12,089 bases of DNA from DASUNQ01 sp036277075 (lineage in GTDB: Bacteria; Acidobacteriota; Thermoanaerobaculia; Multivoradales; UBA5704), in NCBI GenBank assembly GCA_036277075.1, contig DASUNQ010000183.1, positions 1 through 12,089 of the forward strand. Reading direction: 5' to 3'. Shown here in pieces: positions 5,468 through 12,089 of the stretch; within the stretch, counting starts at the first letter, position 1, and each line of letters opens with the position of its first letter. The notes beneath the pieces are model-generated. The model searched no databases, was not told where the DNA came from, and saw only the letters and a list, made by a program, of their open reading frames with translations. The position numbers and the translations under genes are program-made.

Positions 5468-6016
5468 GCCCCCCACCCCATTCACGATTATCCCCGCAGC
5501 CACCAAGACCAGGACCACGACTAGCAATGCAAGCAGCCCCTGAATCTGAGCGCAGCGGGCATAGTTCCTCGCCGCGGCGGCGAGGTCGCCCTTTCTGACC
5601 TTTGCAAAGCTGCGGCTCACGAACCAACGCATCGGTGGCAGGGTTGCCGCCTCCACCTCGCGCAGGACCACCGAGAAATCGACCTCCACCTCATCAGCAG
5701 CGAGTTGCCGGCCGAGTGATCCGGCCCGGGCGTAGGTCTCGGTTGCACCACTGACCAACGAGGCAAGGTACTTCTCGATGACCGTTAGGCTAGCAGCGAC
5801 AACAAACAGAATTCCAGCACGCCTGACACTTTCCACCGATACGTAAGGGGCGAGGTCACCCAGGTTGGCTACCAGGAACACGACGGCACCGCCTGCACCA
5901 GCCACCAGCCAGCTGACAAAGCTGTCGATGACCTTAGCGGCCTGACCCGCCCCGGCGGCGAGCAGATTCCCGGCGAAGACTTTCTCTTGGAGATGCTCGA
6001 TTGGCTGGTCATGCAC
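5462..6016 (-). CDS. Three-TM membrane protein of unknown function (cassette 1)
   Basis: A 184-residue protein from GTG 6016 (GGAG about 5-6 nt upstream); the nearby ATG at 6012 is out of frame. Three hydrophobic segments are visible: ~33-52 (F-V-S-W-L-V-A-G-A-G-G-A-V-V), ~67-84 (A-G-I-L-F-V-V-A-A-S-L) and ~160-179 (L-L-A-L-L-V-V-V-L-V-L-V-A-A). Between the second and third is a ~75-residue charged helical region (E-V-E-V-D-F-S-V-V-L-R-E-V-E-A, then R-W-F-V-S-R-S-F-A-K-V-R-K) that should be cytoplasmic or periplasmic as one block. The gene ends at TAA inside attC D. It is the first unit of the array as preserved here, behind a lone GTTAGCC box. I do not recognise the family. Confidence 0.82.
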   Translation of the reverse strand: MHDQPIEHLQEKVFAGNLLAAGAGQAAKVIDSFVSWLVAGAGGAVVFLVANLGDLAPYVSVESVRRAGILFVVAASLTVIEKYLASLVSGATETYARAGSLGRQLAADEVEVDFSVVLREVEAATLPPMRWFVSRSFAKVRKGDLAAAARNYARCAQIQGLLALLVVVLVLVAAGIIVNGVGGG

Positions 6017-6033
6017 AGATAGCTCCGTTCGCG

Positions 6034-6055
6034 GCTAACCTCTGCTTATACAGAA
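6034..6055 (-). promoter_or_regulatory. Possible proximal array boundary and promoter
   Basis: On the - strand, GTTAGCC (6040-6034) looks like an integron core box 18 nt before the GTG of the first cassette gene. TATAAG (about 6053-6048) just upstream could serve as a -10 element. No ~60-bp hairpin site accompanies the box, so it could be a remnant attI-like site, the scar of a lost attC, or chance. No convincing -35 is visible. Confidence 0.35.
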
Positions 6056-6334
6056 TTGGCCGGCTCTGGTTCTGGACGATAGCCGGCATCGAGCTGTCCC
6101 GCCTATGATCCCGTGACGGGACGGGAGCCCAGCCGCAACTCCCGCCTGTTTAACGACTTAGGAGAGTGTAGCAGAGAGTGTGTCCAAGCGAGCAAGCGCC
6201 GCGGAAGCGTCGCCTATGCTGGGCTGGTCGGAGGCACGCTCCTGCCTCTCGGAACACCGGCCGCTGGTTGGCCCCCGCTCGAGCCCGACCTTCACCGACC
6301 GTCCCAGCCCCTCGCCTTACGGCCGAAAGCCCTG
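6056..6334. other. Gene-poor junction with remnants
   Basis: Roughly 280 bp without a supportable gene, lying between the cassette array and a decayed toxin gene. It contains a GTTTAAC (6148-6154) with no partner hairpin and the 32-bp ASPIC-like repeat at 6241-6272. Short open frames cross it on both strands without starts or family matches. No integrase-like tyrosine-recombinase motif is visible. Confidence 0.5.
6241..6272 (-). repeat. Partial copy of the ASPIC gene 3' end
   Basis: This 32-nt segment matches 6763-6794, the 3' end of the FG-GAP/ASPIC gene, at 29 of 32 positions in the same orientation. Read on the - strand it encodes A-N-Q-R-P-V-F-R-E-A, against A-N-Q-R-L-V-F-R-E-A in the intact gene. 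Two of the three differences within the repeat are silent third-position changes, suggesting descent from a coding paralogue rather than a recent duplication. Confidence 0.65.
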
Positions 6335-6502
6335 CTACCGCCCCTTCCAATAGCCAGGCCGGCGCTTGTCGTGGGCTACTGCGACGATCTGGAGATCGGC
6401 TCCGACGAGGCGGTAGACGACGCCCCGCTCTCCATACCGCGCTGCGGCGCTTTCGACTTCCGCAGCCGCTCCTGCGAGGAGTCTAGGGACGGGCCGTTTC
6501 AT
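6335..6502 (-). pseudogene. ParE/RelE-type toxin remnant, internally deleted
   Basis: A 55-codon frame from ATG 6502. Its second half is a clear RelE/ParE-superfamily C-terminus: V-V-Y-R-L-V-G-A-D-L-Q-I-V-A-V-A-H followed by R-R-P-G-Y-W (28-52). Its first ~25 residues (A-A-A-E-V-E-S-A-A-A-R-Y-G-E-R) look like the N-terminal helix of the same family. The ~40 residues that should lie between them are missing; intact toxins are ~90-100 residues. It is probably non-functional. It lies directly downstream of a matching antitoxin remnant, both on the - strand. Confidence 0.72.
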
Positions 6503-6729
6503 CGGGCTAGCGCGAGACAGGCGCCTCTTCAGCTCGTCCAAGCTGACGAACTGAGCCTCGCCTGAGTCGTCACAGCGATCCGGCGGGCGATCTCCTCAGA
6601 CCACGCTGCTTCGACGTTTTCCTCAGCTTCGGGCTCTAAGCTCCTGATGAGCTTTCCGGCCAGGTCGGCCAGATCGTCATCCGGCAGCTCGAGAGCGTCC
6701 TTGAGCAGGTCCTCGGCCTTCGTGGTTAT
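6503..6729 (-). pseudogene. TIGR02574-type antitoxin remnant, frameshifted
   Basis: The first frame encodes E-D-L-L-K-D-A-L-E-L-P-D-D-D-L-A-D-L-A, then L-I-R-S-L-E-P and A-A-W-S-E-E-I-A-R-R-I. This is the pattern of the putative addiction-module component family usually paired with ParE/RelE toxins. After about residue 52 the frame runs into unrelated sequence and a TGA (6531-6529). The expected tail (S-G-E-A-Q-F-V-S-L-D-E-L-K-R-R-L) continues in a neighbouring frame that runs into the toxin remnant. No standard start codon exists: the likely original ATG reads ATA at 6729-6727. Lost start, frameshift and truncated partner agree on a dead module. Confidence 0.72.
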
Positions 6730-6755
6730 CCTGGAAATCGTAGCACCGCTCCCAG

Positions 6756-8423
6756 CTACGTCCCCGCCTCCCGGAACACCAGCCGCTGGTTGGCGTTGAC
6801 GTTGGCGCGGCGCTGGATCTTGCCGGAGGGCCAGCGGACGACGACGCGGTCGGCGCGGGCGGCGCGGCCGAGGCCGAAGACCGGCTCGACCTGCGACTGG
6901 GAGAGGTAGCTGCTGCCGGTGCGGACGAGCCAGCGCTGGGTGGCGCCGCCGGCGGTGACCTCGACCACCGTGCCGAGACCGTCGCGGTTGCTGCGCGATC
7001 CCTCGAGCCCGATCTTCAGCCATCGCCCGTGGCCGCTCCCGGCATTGGCGAAGACCTGCGCCGGGCCGCCATTGTTGGTCAGCACCAGGTCGAGGTCGCC
7101 GTCGCCGTCGAGGTCGCCGTAGGCGGCGCCGCGCGCCACCCGCGGCTTCCCCAGGTCGCCGCCGGCGGTGGGGGTCACCTCCTCGTAGCGGCCACCGCCG
7201 GCGTTGCGGAAGAGCTGCGTCGGCTGGCGGAACTTCACCTTCGTCTGCACGTTCTCGACCTCGGGGTCGAGGTGGCCGTTGCCGAGCAGGATGTCGAGCC
7301 AGCCGTCGAGGTCGTAGTCGAAGAAGAAGGCGGCGAAGGCCAGGGTCAGCAGCGTGCGGCGGCCGATCTGCGAGGCCGGCGCCACGTCGACGAAGAGCTG
7401 GTTCCCCTCGTTGCGGTAGAGGGCCACCATCTCGTTGGCGAAGTTGCCGATCACCAGGCTGTGGCGGCCGCTGCGGTCGTAGTCGGCGGCGTCGATGCCC
7501 ATGCCCCCGCGCGCCACGCCGGTCTCGGAGAACGCCATACCCGAGGCGACGCCCACCTCCTCGAACGTGCCGTTGCCGCGGTTGCGGTAGAGGAGGTTGG
7601 GTTGGGTGTCGTTGGCCAGCGCCAGGTCGGGCCAGCCGTCCCCCTCGAGGTCGAGCACCGCGACCCCGAGCGACTTGGCCGAGGGCTTGGCGATCCCCGC
7701 CCTCTTGGTCGCGTCCTCGAACTTCCAGCCGCCCTGGTTGCGGTAGAAGCGCGGCGAGGCCCCGGGGTAGGACTCCGGCGTGCAGTAGGACTTGGTCTTG
7801 CCGTCGAGGGTGCAGAAGAGGTCCTTCTCGGGGGTCCAGGTGACGTAGCGGGTGGCGAGCACGTCGAGCCGCCCGTCCTTGTCGGCATCGAAGAGGGCCA
7901 CCGAGGCGCCGAACTCGTAGGCTCGCGAGAGCCCCGCCGCGACGGAGACGTCCTTGAACTTGCCCCCGTCGTTGCGCAGCAGGAAGTCCTGCCCGACGCA
8001 GGAGAGGTAGAGGTCGGCGTCGCCGTCGTTGTCCAGGTCGCCGGCCGCCCCCCCCATGCAGTAGGCGCTGATGCCGAGGCCGCTCCTGGCCGTGCCGTTG
8101 CCGAACTTGAGTCCCCCCTGGTTGAGGTAGAGCTCCTGCGTCGTCGCCTTGCCGGGCTGGCCGGGGAAGCTGCGGCCGTTGAGGAACAGCAGGTCGAGGC
8201 GGTCGTCGCCGTTCGCGTCGAAGAGGACCACTCCCGGACCCATCGTCTCCGGGAGCCATTTCTTGCCGAAGGCGCCGGTGTTGTGGGTGAACTTGACGCC
8301 GCTCGCGGCGGTGACGTCGCTGAAGCGCGGCCCCGCGGGGCGCGGAGCGGGTCTGCCCGGCTGCGAGAGGACGGGCAGGGAGAGAAGCAGAGCGGCGAGG
8401 AGCGACAGCGGCGCTTTCTTCAT
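6756..8423 (-). CDS. Exported FG-GAP/VCBS repeat protein with ASPIC/UnbV domain (CRTAC1 family)
   Basis: A 555-residue protein beginning with a Sec signal peptide (K-K, then hydrophobic residues 7-19). It carries about seven FG-GAP/VCBS repeats with Ca-binding D-x-(D/N)-x-D-G-x-x-D loops near residues 69, 129, 179, 258, 314, 369 and 437. This predicts a beta-propeller outside the cytoplasm. Residues ~480-550 form the ASPIC/UnbV C-terminal domain (R-S-N-R-D-G-L-G-T, S-S-Y-L-S-Q-S, F-G-L-G, V-R-W-P-S-G). Four cysteines (122, 142, 204, 214) may form disulfides. The ATG is 3 nt after the stop of the cytochrome gene, so the two are surely one operon. A binding or scaffold role next to a respiratory cytochrome is inference; the ligand is unknown. 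Confidence 0.93.
   Translation of the reverse strand: MKKAPLSLLAALLLSLPVLSQPGRPAPRPAGPRFSDVTAASGVKFTHNTGAFGKKWLPETMGPGVVLFDANGDDRLDLLFLNGRSFPGQPGKATTQELYLNQGGLKFGNGTARSGLGISAYCMGGAAGDLDNDGDADLYLSCVGQDFLLRNDGGKFKDVSVAAGLSRAYEFGASVALFDADKDGRLDVLATRYVTWTPEKDLFCTLDGKTKSYCTPESYPGASPRFYRNQGGWKFEDATKRAGIAKPSAKSLGVAVLDLEGDGWPDLALANDTQPNLLYRNRGNGTFEEVGVASGMAFSETGVARGGMGIDAADYDRSGRHSLVIGNFANEMVALYRNEGNQLFVDVAPASQIGRRTLLTLAFAAFFFDYDLDGWLDILLGNGHLDPEVENVQTKVKFRQPTQLFRNAGGGRYEEVTPTAGGDLGKPRVARGAAYGDLDGDGDLDLVLTNNGGPAQVFANAGSGHGRWLKIGLEGSRSNRDGLGTVVEVTAGGATQRWLVRTGSSYLSQSQVEPVFGLGRAARADRVVVRWPSGKIQRRANVNANQRLVFREAGT
6763..6794 (-). repeat. 3' end of ASPIC gene, partner of the copy at 6241-6272
   Basis: This is the intact member of a 32-bp direct repeat pair (29 of 32 identical, spacing 522 bp). 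The pair brackets the decayed toxin-antitoxin remnants. Confidence 0.65.
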
Positions 8424-8426
8424 CCC

Positions 8427-11300
8427 CTAGCCCCCGGCGCTGACCACGGTCTCCGAGCCGGCCGGCGCGCGGCGCCGCCGGGGATCGAGGAAGGCGCGGA
8501 TCTCCTCCGGCGGCACCGTGCGGTGCTCGTGGATGGACTGCCGCTCGTTGTTGTCGTGCGGGTGCTTCTCGCGGTACTCGCCGGTCAGCTCCTGGCTCGC
8601 CTCGTCGTTCTTGAAGCGCTCGTAGAGCTTCTGGTGATAGGCGGCCTTCTGCGGGTCGCCGAGGCCGCGGTTGGCGAGCATCAGCGTGTAGTGGGCCATC
8701 AGGTCCTCGGGGTCGATGGCGAGCACGCGGTCGAGCTCGCGCACGGCGCGCCCGTAGTCGCGCTTCAGGAAGAGCACGCGGGCGATCTGGTTGAGCACCA
8801 CGCGGTCGCGCGGGTACTTCCGCACGGCGGCGCGGAAGTGGCCGAGCGCCTTGTCGTAGGCGCCGAGCTCCTTTTCGAGCACGCCCAGGAAATGGTGCGT
8901 GCGCGCCAGCTCGGGGTCCATCTTGAGGGCGCGCCCGAGCACCCGGCGTGCCTCGTCGAGGTCCCCCTCGCCGAGCGCCACGCGCCCGAGGTTGACCCAG
9001 CCGTCCACGTACTTCGGCTCGATCTCGGTCACCTTGGCGAAGGCGGCGCGGGCGGCGCGCAGGTCGCCCTGGAGGAAGAGCCCGATGCCGTAGTCGTTCC
9101 AGCGCTCGCGGTCCCCCTCCTGGAGGGCCGGCCGGTCCATCGCCGGCAGCGGCGCGCCGGCGTCCACGACCTTGAGCTCCTGGGTGTCCTCGGCCACCAG
9201 CACGATCGGCAGCCGCGGCACCCCCTTGACCTTCCCCGAGACGCGCGAGGTGTCGCCGGTGAAGACCATCGGGCGGTCGTCGAAGTGCTTGGTCACCACC
9301 CCCGGCAGCGACTCGCCGGCGAAGGAGAAGTGGGTGTTGAACCAGGAGAACTTTCGGTAGTTGAGCTTGGCGTGGAGGCGGATCGTGTCGCCGGCGTCGG
9401 GCGGCACCTGGAGCCGGAAGTGGACGGTGTCGGCCGCGCCGGGCGGGATCAGGCGGACGTAGACCGTGGCGCGGGCGGCCCAGGCGTTGCGCTTGTTGAT
9501 CGGGTTGCCGCTGCGGTCGATCAAGAGCGCGCGGTAGAAGTGGGCGTCCGGCGACACCGGCGAGTCTTCGTCCGCCATGCCGCTCCAGTAGACGACCTTG
9601 CCGCGGTCGTCGGTCGCCTTGAGCTCCAGCCAGCAGTCGTAGGCGTCCACCGTGCCGCCGGGGAAGAAGTGGCCGACGCCGCGCGTCCGCACCACGACGT
9701 CGACGCGCGTCGACTCGCCGCGCCGCACCGTCGCCGGGACGCGGTCGAGCGGCGCGTAGATCGTCTCGGCGGGGCCGGCGGCGCCGCCGCCGCTCCCCAC
9801 CGCCATGCCGCTCTCCTCGCCGACCGCGAAGGTGGTGGCGAGCTGCGGTCCCTCGCTCGCGGGGCCGCGCTCGTCCTCGCCGGCCGCGGCGCGCGCCTCG
9901 GTCATGCCGAAGATGTCCACCGTGAGCTGGCGCGCCTGGAGGAAGTCGACCACCGCCTTGAGCTGCTCGGGGTCGCGGTTGGCGATCGGCAGCGCCGTGT
10001 TGGCGGCGGCGAAGCGGTGGGAGCGGATCATCCCCTCTTTGGCGCCGGCGTCCTCGGAGGCGACCTTCGGCATGTGGCAGTCGATGCAGTTCTTCGCCTC
10101 GGGCGGGTAGTAGAAGGAGCGCGCCCCCTCACCCGAGACGCCGCTCGCCTGCCAGTTGTCGTACTCGTTGAAGCCGCGGATCCAGCGGTAGCTGTTGACC
10201 GGCACGTCGAGGTGCACCTTGTGGCAGGAGGAGCAGAACTCCGGCGAGTAGGTGCCGCGGAAGAAGGGCTTCAGGAAGGTGCGGCGGTGCGGCTCGGGGT
10301 CCATGCGCACGAGCAGGTCGTGGACGGCGTTGAGCGCGCGATTGTCGCTCGTCGCCATGCCGTGCAGGGCCGGGACCTCGATCTCGTAGTCCCCCTGCCC
10401 CATCGAGCTGCGGACGTTGGAGATCATGTGGCAGGCGGTGCAGGTCAGACCCGCCTGCGCCTCCGGGCGGTCGACGATCTCCTTGATCGGCGTGTCCATG
10501 AGCCCCGACTGCAGGATCGCCGGGTCGTGGCAGCCGCCGCACCACTTCGAGGAGGTGACGCCCGCCACCTCCTGCATGTACTCGATCGACTTGCGGTACC
10601 ACTGGTTGTTGAAGCTCGAGAAGTGGTGCGCCGAGCTCTCCCACTGGTCGACCAGGTCCGGGTGGCAGCCGGAGCGCCCGCAGCTCTGCGGGTCCATGTA
10701 GATCCGCGCGGGGACGACGTCCTTGTTCGAGGTGTGGACCGAGGAGGGGAAGAAGGGGCCGTCCTTGCCGCCCATGGACTCCTGCTGCATGACGAGCGAG
10801 GCGGGCGGGTTCTGGAAGACCACCTGGCTCTTGGCGCGGTAGCTCTGGAACCCGGTGGCGAGGGCCGGGACGAGGAGCGCGGCGGCGACGCCGGCGGCGG
10901 CGAGCCGCCAGGTGCGCGGCGCGAGCTGGCCGCGGAGCGCCCAGAGCAGGGCGAGCAGGCCGACGACCGAGAGCGCGATGTGGGTCCACAGCAGCGGGCG
11001 CATCGGGCGGGTGTTGCCCACCCAGACGAGCGCCACACCGGAGACCGCGGCGGCGAAGAGGAGGAGGCCGGCCGGGAGCATCCCCGGCCGCGTGCGGCGC
11101 CGCCACCACCAGATCGCGAACGGCACCGTCACCGCCACCCCGAGGAAGAAGTGAAGAGCGACGCTCGCGAAATAGATCATGTGCGGATCGCCCTCGGACG
11201 CCAGGTAGGCGCTGTTGGCGACCAGCAGCGCGCCCAGGATGGCGAGCCAGCGAGTCCCGCGGCGAGTCTCTTGCGGCATGTTCGTCGGCATCGTGCTCAT
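8427..11300 (-). CDS. Membrane-anchored pentahaem cytochrome c with C-terminal TPRs
   Basis: A 957-residue protein. Residues ~17-150 form five hydrophobic helices that anchor it in the inner membrane. A periplasmic multihaem region follows with haem sites C207-x4-C-H213, C254-G-G-C-H258, C287-T-A-C-H291, C356-S-S-C-H360 and C405-I-D-C-H409. The first is an unusual CX4CH. Spacing and surrounding histidines resemble cytochrome c554/hydroxylamine-oxidoreductase-type electron carriers. Residues ~515-680 are beta-rich. Residues ~733-900 hold about four TPRs (for example L-G-R-V-A-L-G-E-G-D-L-D-E-A). ATG 11300 is used although no Shine-Dalgarno is visible; ATG 11291 is an alternative. It is first in an operon with the FG-GAP/ASPIC gene. 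Electron transfer at the membrane is well supported; the substrate is unknown. Confidence 0.92.
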   Translation of the reverse strand: MSTMPTNMPQETRRGTRWLAILGALLVANSAYLASEGDPHMIYFASVALHFFLGVAVTVPFAIWWWRRRTRPGMLPAGLLLFAAAVSGVALVWVGNTRPMRPLLWTHIALSVVGLLALLWALRGQLAPRTWRLAAAGVAAALLVPALATGFQSYRAKSQVVFQNPPASLVMQQESMGGKDGPFFPSSVHTSNKDVVPARIYMDPQSCGRSGCHPDLVDQWESSAHHFSSFNNQWYRKSIEYMQEVAGVTSSKWCGGCHDPAILQSGLMDTPIKEIVDRPEAQAGLTCTACHMISNVRSSMGQGDYEIEVPALHGMATSDNRALNAVHDLLVRMDPEPHRRTFLKPFFRGTYSPEFCSSCHKVHLDVPVNSYRWIRGFNEYDNWQASGVSGEGARSFYYPPEAKNCIDCHMPKVASEDAGAKEGMIRSHRFAAANTALPIANRDPEQLKAVVDFLQARQLTVDIFGMTEARAAAGEDERGPASEGPQLATTFAVGEESGMAVGSGGGAAGPAETIYAPLDRVPATVRRGESTRVDVVVRTRGVGHFFPGGTVDAYDCWLELKATDDRGKVVYWSGMADEDSPVSPDAHFYRALLIDRSGNPINKRNAWAARATVYVRLIPPGAADTVHFRLQVPPDAGDTIRLHAKLNYRKFSWFNTHFSFAGESLPGVVTKHFDDRPMVFTGDTSRVSGKVKGVPRLPIVLVAEDTQELKVVDAGAPLPAMDRPALQEGDRERWNDYGIGLFLQGDLRAARAAFAKVTEIEPKYVDGWVNLGRVALGEGDLDEARRVLGRALKMDPELARTHHFLGVLEKELGAYDKALGHFRAAVRKYPRDRVVLNQIARVLFLKRDYGRAVRELDRVLAIDPEDLMAHYTLMLANRGLGDPQKAAYHQKLYERFKNDEASQELTGEYREKHPHDNNERQSIHEHRTVPPEEIRAFLDPRRRRAPAGSETVVSAGG

Positions 11301-11344
11301 AAAAAGTCGCTACCGCTTCATAGAGGGTACGCGGAGCAGTCGAC
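11301..11344 (-). promoter_or_regulatory. Putative promoter of the cytochrome operon
   Basis: On the - strand, TATGAA (11322-11317) could be a -10, with GTCGAC (11344-11339) 16 nt upstream as a poor -35. A start site here would give a leader of only ~10 nt, consistent with the missing Shine-Dalgarno. Confidence 0.3.
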
Positions 11345-11431
11345 CGGCCGCTCCTGCCTGCCCAGGAAGAGGGGCGCGCCGTGGAGGACGCGCCCACTCC
11401 CGGTGCCAGCGGCATGCCAGAGGGGGACGCG

Positions 11432-11437
11432 TAGAAT
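11432..11437 (+). promoter_or_regulatory. Putative -10 element for a leaderless AAA+ transcript
   Basis: TAGAAT ends 7 nt before ATG 11445, the distance expected from a -10 to the transcription start. No Shine-Dalgarno lies between, so a leaderless mRNA is likely. No good -35 is seen. Confidence 0.4.
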
Positions 11438-11444
11438 CCGCCGC

Positions 11445-12089
11445 ATGCCCGCCGCCACGCCCGGCCCGGTGGAGATCGCCGACGCGCTCTCGCGGCGGGT
11501 GATCGGCCAGGAGACGGCAGTGCGCGAGCTGGCGGTGGCGCTCGCGAAGAAGCTCGCCGGGCTGCGCGCCGGCAACATCCTGCTGATCGGCTCCTCGGGG
11601 ACCGGCAAGACGACGCTGATGCGCGCCGTCGAGGCCTACCTGGCGGCCGACCCCGCGCTCGCCGGCCGCTCGACGGTGGTGCGCCTCCACGCCAACGTGC
11701 TGGGGGAGGAGGCCGGGCGCGGCCGGCCCGGCCAGGCGGTCCTGGCGGCGCTGCTCGAGCGGGCGCGCGAGCAGCTCGGTCCCGAGGCCGCGCCCGAGGC
11801 GCTCCTCGCCCGCGCCGCTGCGGGGATCGTCTTCGTCGACGAGGTGGACAAGATCCGCGCCCAGGTCGGCGGCGCGCCGAACGTGACGGGGATCCGCGCC
11901 CAGGAGGCGCTGCTGACGCTGATCGAGAACGAGGCGGTGCAGCTCGATCTGCCGGCCTGGGCGGGGGGCGGCCCGGCGACGGTCGACTCGAGCGGCCTCG
12001 TCTTCGTCTGCGCCGGCGCCTTCGAGGGGCTCTACGACGCGGTCTACGACCGGGTGACGATCGGCCGCGACCGCGGCGCGCTGCAGCCG
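11445..12089 (+). CDS. ClpX-like AAA+ ATPase without zinc-binding domain (3'-truncated by window)
   Basis: 215 codons are visible; the frame is open to the window edge. The protein opens directly with R-R-V-I-G-Q-E-T-A (about 17-25), the start of the ClpX/HslU-type AAA+ core. Walker A is G-S-S-G-T-G-K-T (49-56) and Walker B is I-V-F-V-D-E-V-D-K-I (128-137). These are followed by R-A-Q-E-A-L-L-T-L-I-E (151-161) and V-F-V-C-A-G-A-F-E-G-L (186-196), the same order as in ClpX. ClpX itself begins with a four-cysteine zinc domain, absent here. The segment between Walker A and B lacks the usual T-E-A-G-Y-V-G-x-D. It may therefore be an unfoldase paralogue with a different partner, not the ClpP-bound ClpX. 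The gene is divergent from the cytochrome operon with 144 bp between. Confidence 0.85.
   Translation, partial: MPAATPGPVEIADALSRRVIGQETAVRELAVALAKKLAGLRAGNILLIGSSGTGKTTLMRAVEAYLAADPALAGRSTVVRLHANVLGEEAGRGRPGQAVLAALLERAREQLGPEAAPEALLARAAAGIVFVDEVDKIRAQVGGAPNVTGIRAQEALLTLIENEAVQLDLPAWAGGGPATVDSSGLVFVCAGAFEGLYDAVYDRVTIGRDRGALQP

Larger units (their letters stand above)
2750..6040 (-). mobile_element. Integron gene-cassette array lacking integrase (CALIN-like)
   Basis: Five single-gene units lie head to tail on the - strand, with four ~60-bp attC-like sites between them. Counted from core G to core G, the inner units are about 626, 507, 1005 and 580 bp, typical cassette sizes. Each unit has one ORF, short leaders, no large spacers, and a composition visibly lower in GC than the flanking genes. 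The stops of two genes lie inside the upstream core box of the following attC, a hallmark of cassettes. No tyrosine recombinase (IntI) gene is found in the window on either side. The four sites are alike in sequence, which is typical of sedentary chromosomal integrons rather than mobile class 1-type arrays. The left limit is uncertain (2750-2802). The right limit is taken from the lone GTTAGCC at 6040-6034. Confidence 0.82.

Noticed and set aside
6113..6565. A 150-codon + strand frame that could have been an integrase or a resident gene
   Set aside because: No tyrosine-recombinase R..HxxR..Y pattern or other motif; it runs opposite the toxin and antitoxin remnants.
10129..11415. A 428-codon - strand frame overlapping the cytochrome gene
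   Set aside because: Composition is Arg/Pro/Ala-biased shadow; the neighbouring frame carries the haem-binding and TPR motifs.

Overview
The window looks like a chromosomal segment of a GC-rich, respiring Gram-negative bacterium. Acidobacteriota (for example a Thermoanaerobaculia-like lineage) is my best guess. The basis is a GWxTD-domain lipoprotein, a membrane-anchored multihaem cytochrome with TPRs beside an FG-GAP/ASPIC (CRTAC1-type) protein, and strong third-position GC. No rRNA or other phylogenetic marker is present, so this placement is inference.

Layout. Bases 1-1856 (+) are a housekeeping run: the 3' end of folE (GTP cyclohydrolase I), a GWxTD-domain lipoprotein whose start overlaps folE, and a FabH-type ketoacyl-ACP synthase III 4 nt further on. 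Bases 1906-2555 (+) hold a compact type II toxin-antitoxin pair (VapB-like antitoxin and PIN-domain VapC) coupled through a TTGA overlap.

Bases ~2800-6040 (- strand) are the main discovery: five consecutive single-gene units, all in the same orientation and visibly less GC-rich than their surroundings. Four are separated by ~60-bp sites with the architecture of integron attC recombination sites. These sites lie at 3316-3377, 3896-3956, 4901-4959 and 5408-5467. Each has outer GTT/AAC core boxes, a conserved GAGCGG/CCGCTC-type central stem, a second short stem, and one unpaired base at the same place. Two genes have their TAA stop inside the attC box, and downstream starts follow the core sites closely, as in real cassettes. 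No integron integrase is present, so this is a CALIN-type cluster or the distal part of a chromosomal integron. From the presumed proximal end, cassette products are a three-TM membrane protein, a conserved protein of unknown function, a soluble DUF218/YdcF-like protein, a one-TM helical protein, and a PD-(D/E)XK nuclease-like protein.

Bases 6041-6755 hold decayed material: a ParE/RelE-type toxin with its middle deleted, a frameshifted TIGR02574-type antitoxin, and a 32-bp near-duplicate of the 3' end of the neighbouring ASPIC gene. Bases 6756-11300 (- strand) are a two-gene operon encoding a 957-residue membrane-anchored pentahaem cytochrome with TPRs and an exported FG-GAP/ASPIC protein. 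Divergent from it, a ClpX-like AAA+ ATPase lacking the usual zinc-binding N-domain starts at 11445 and runs off the end of the window.
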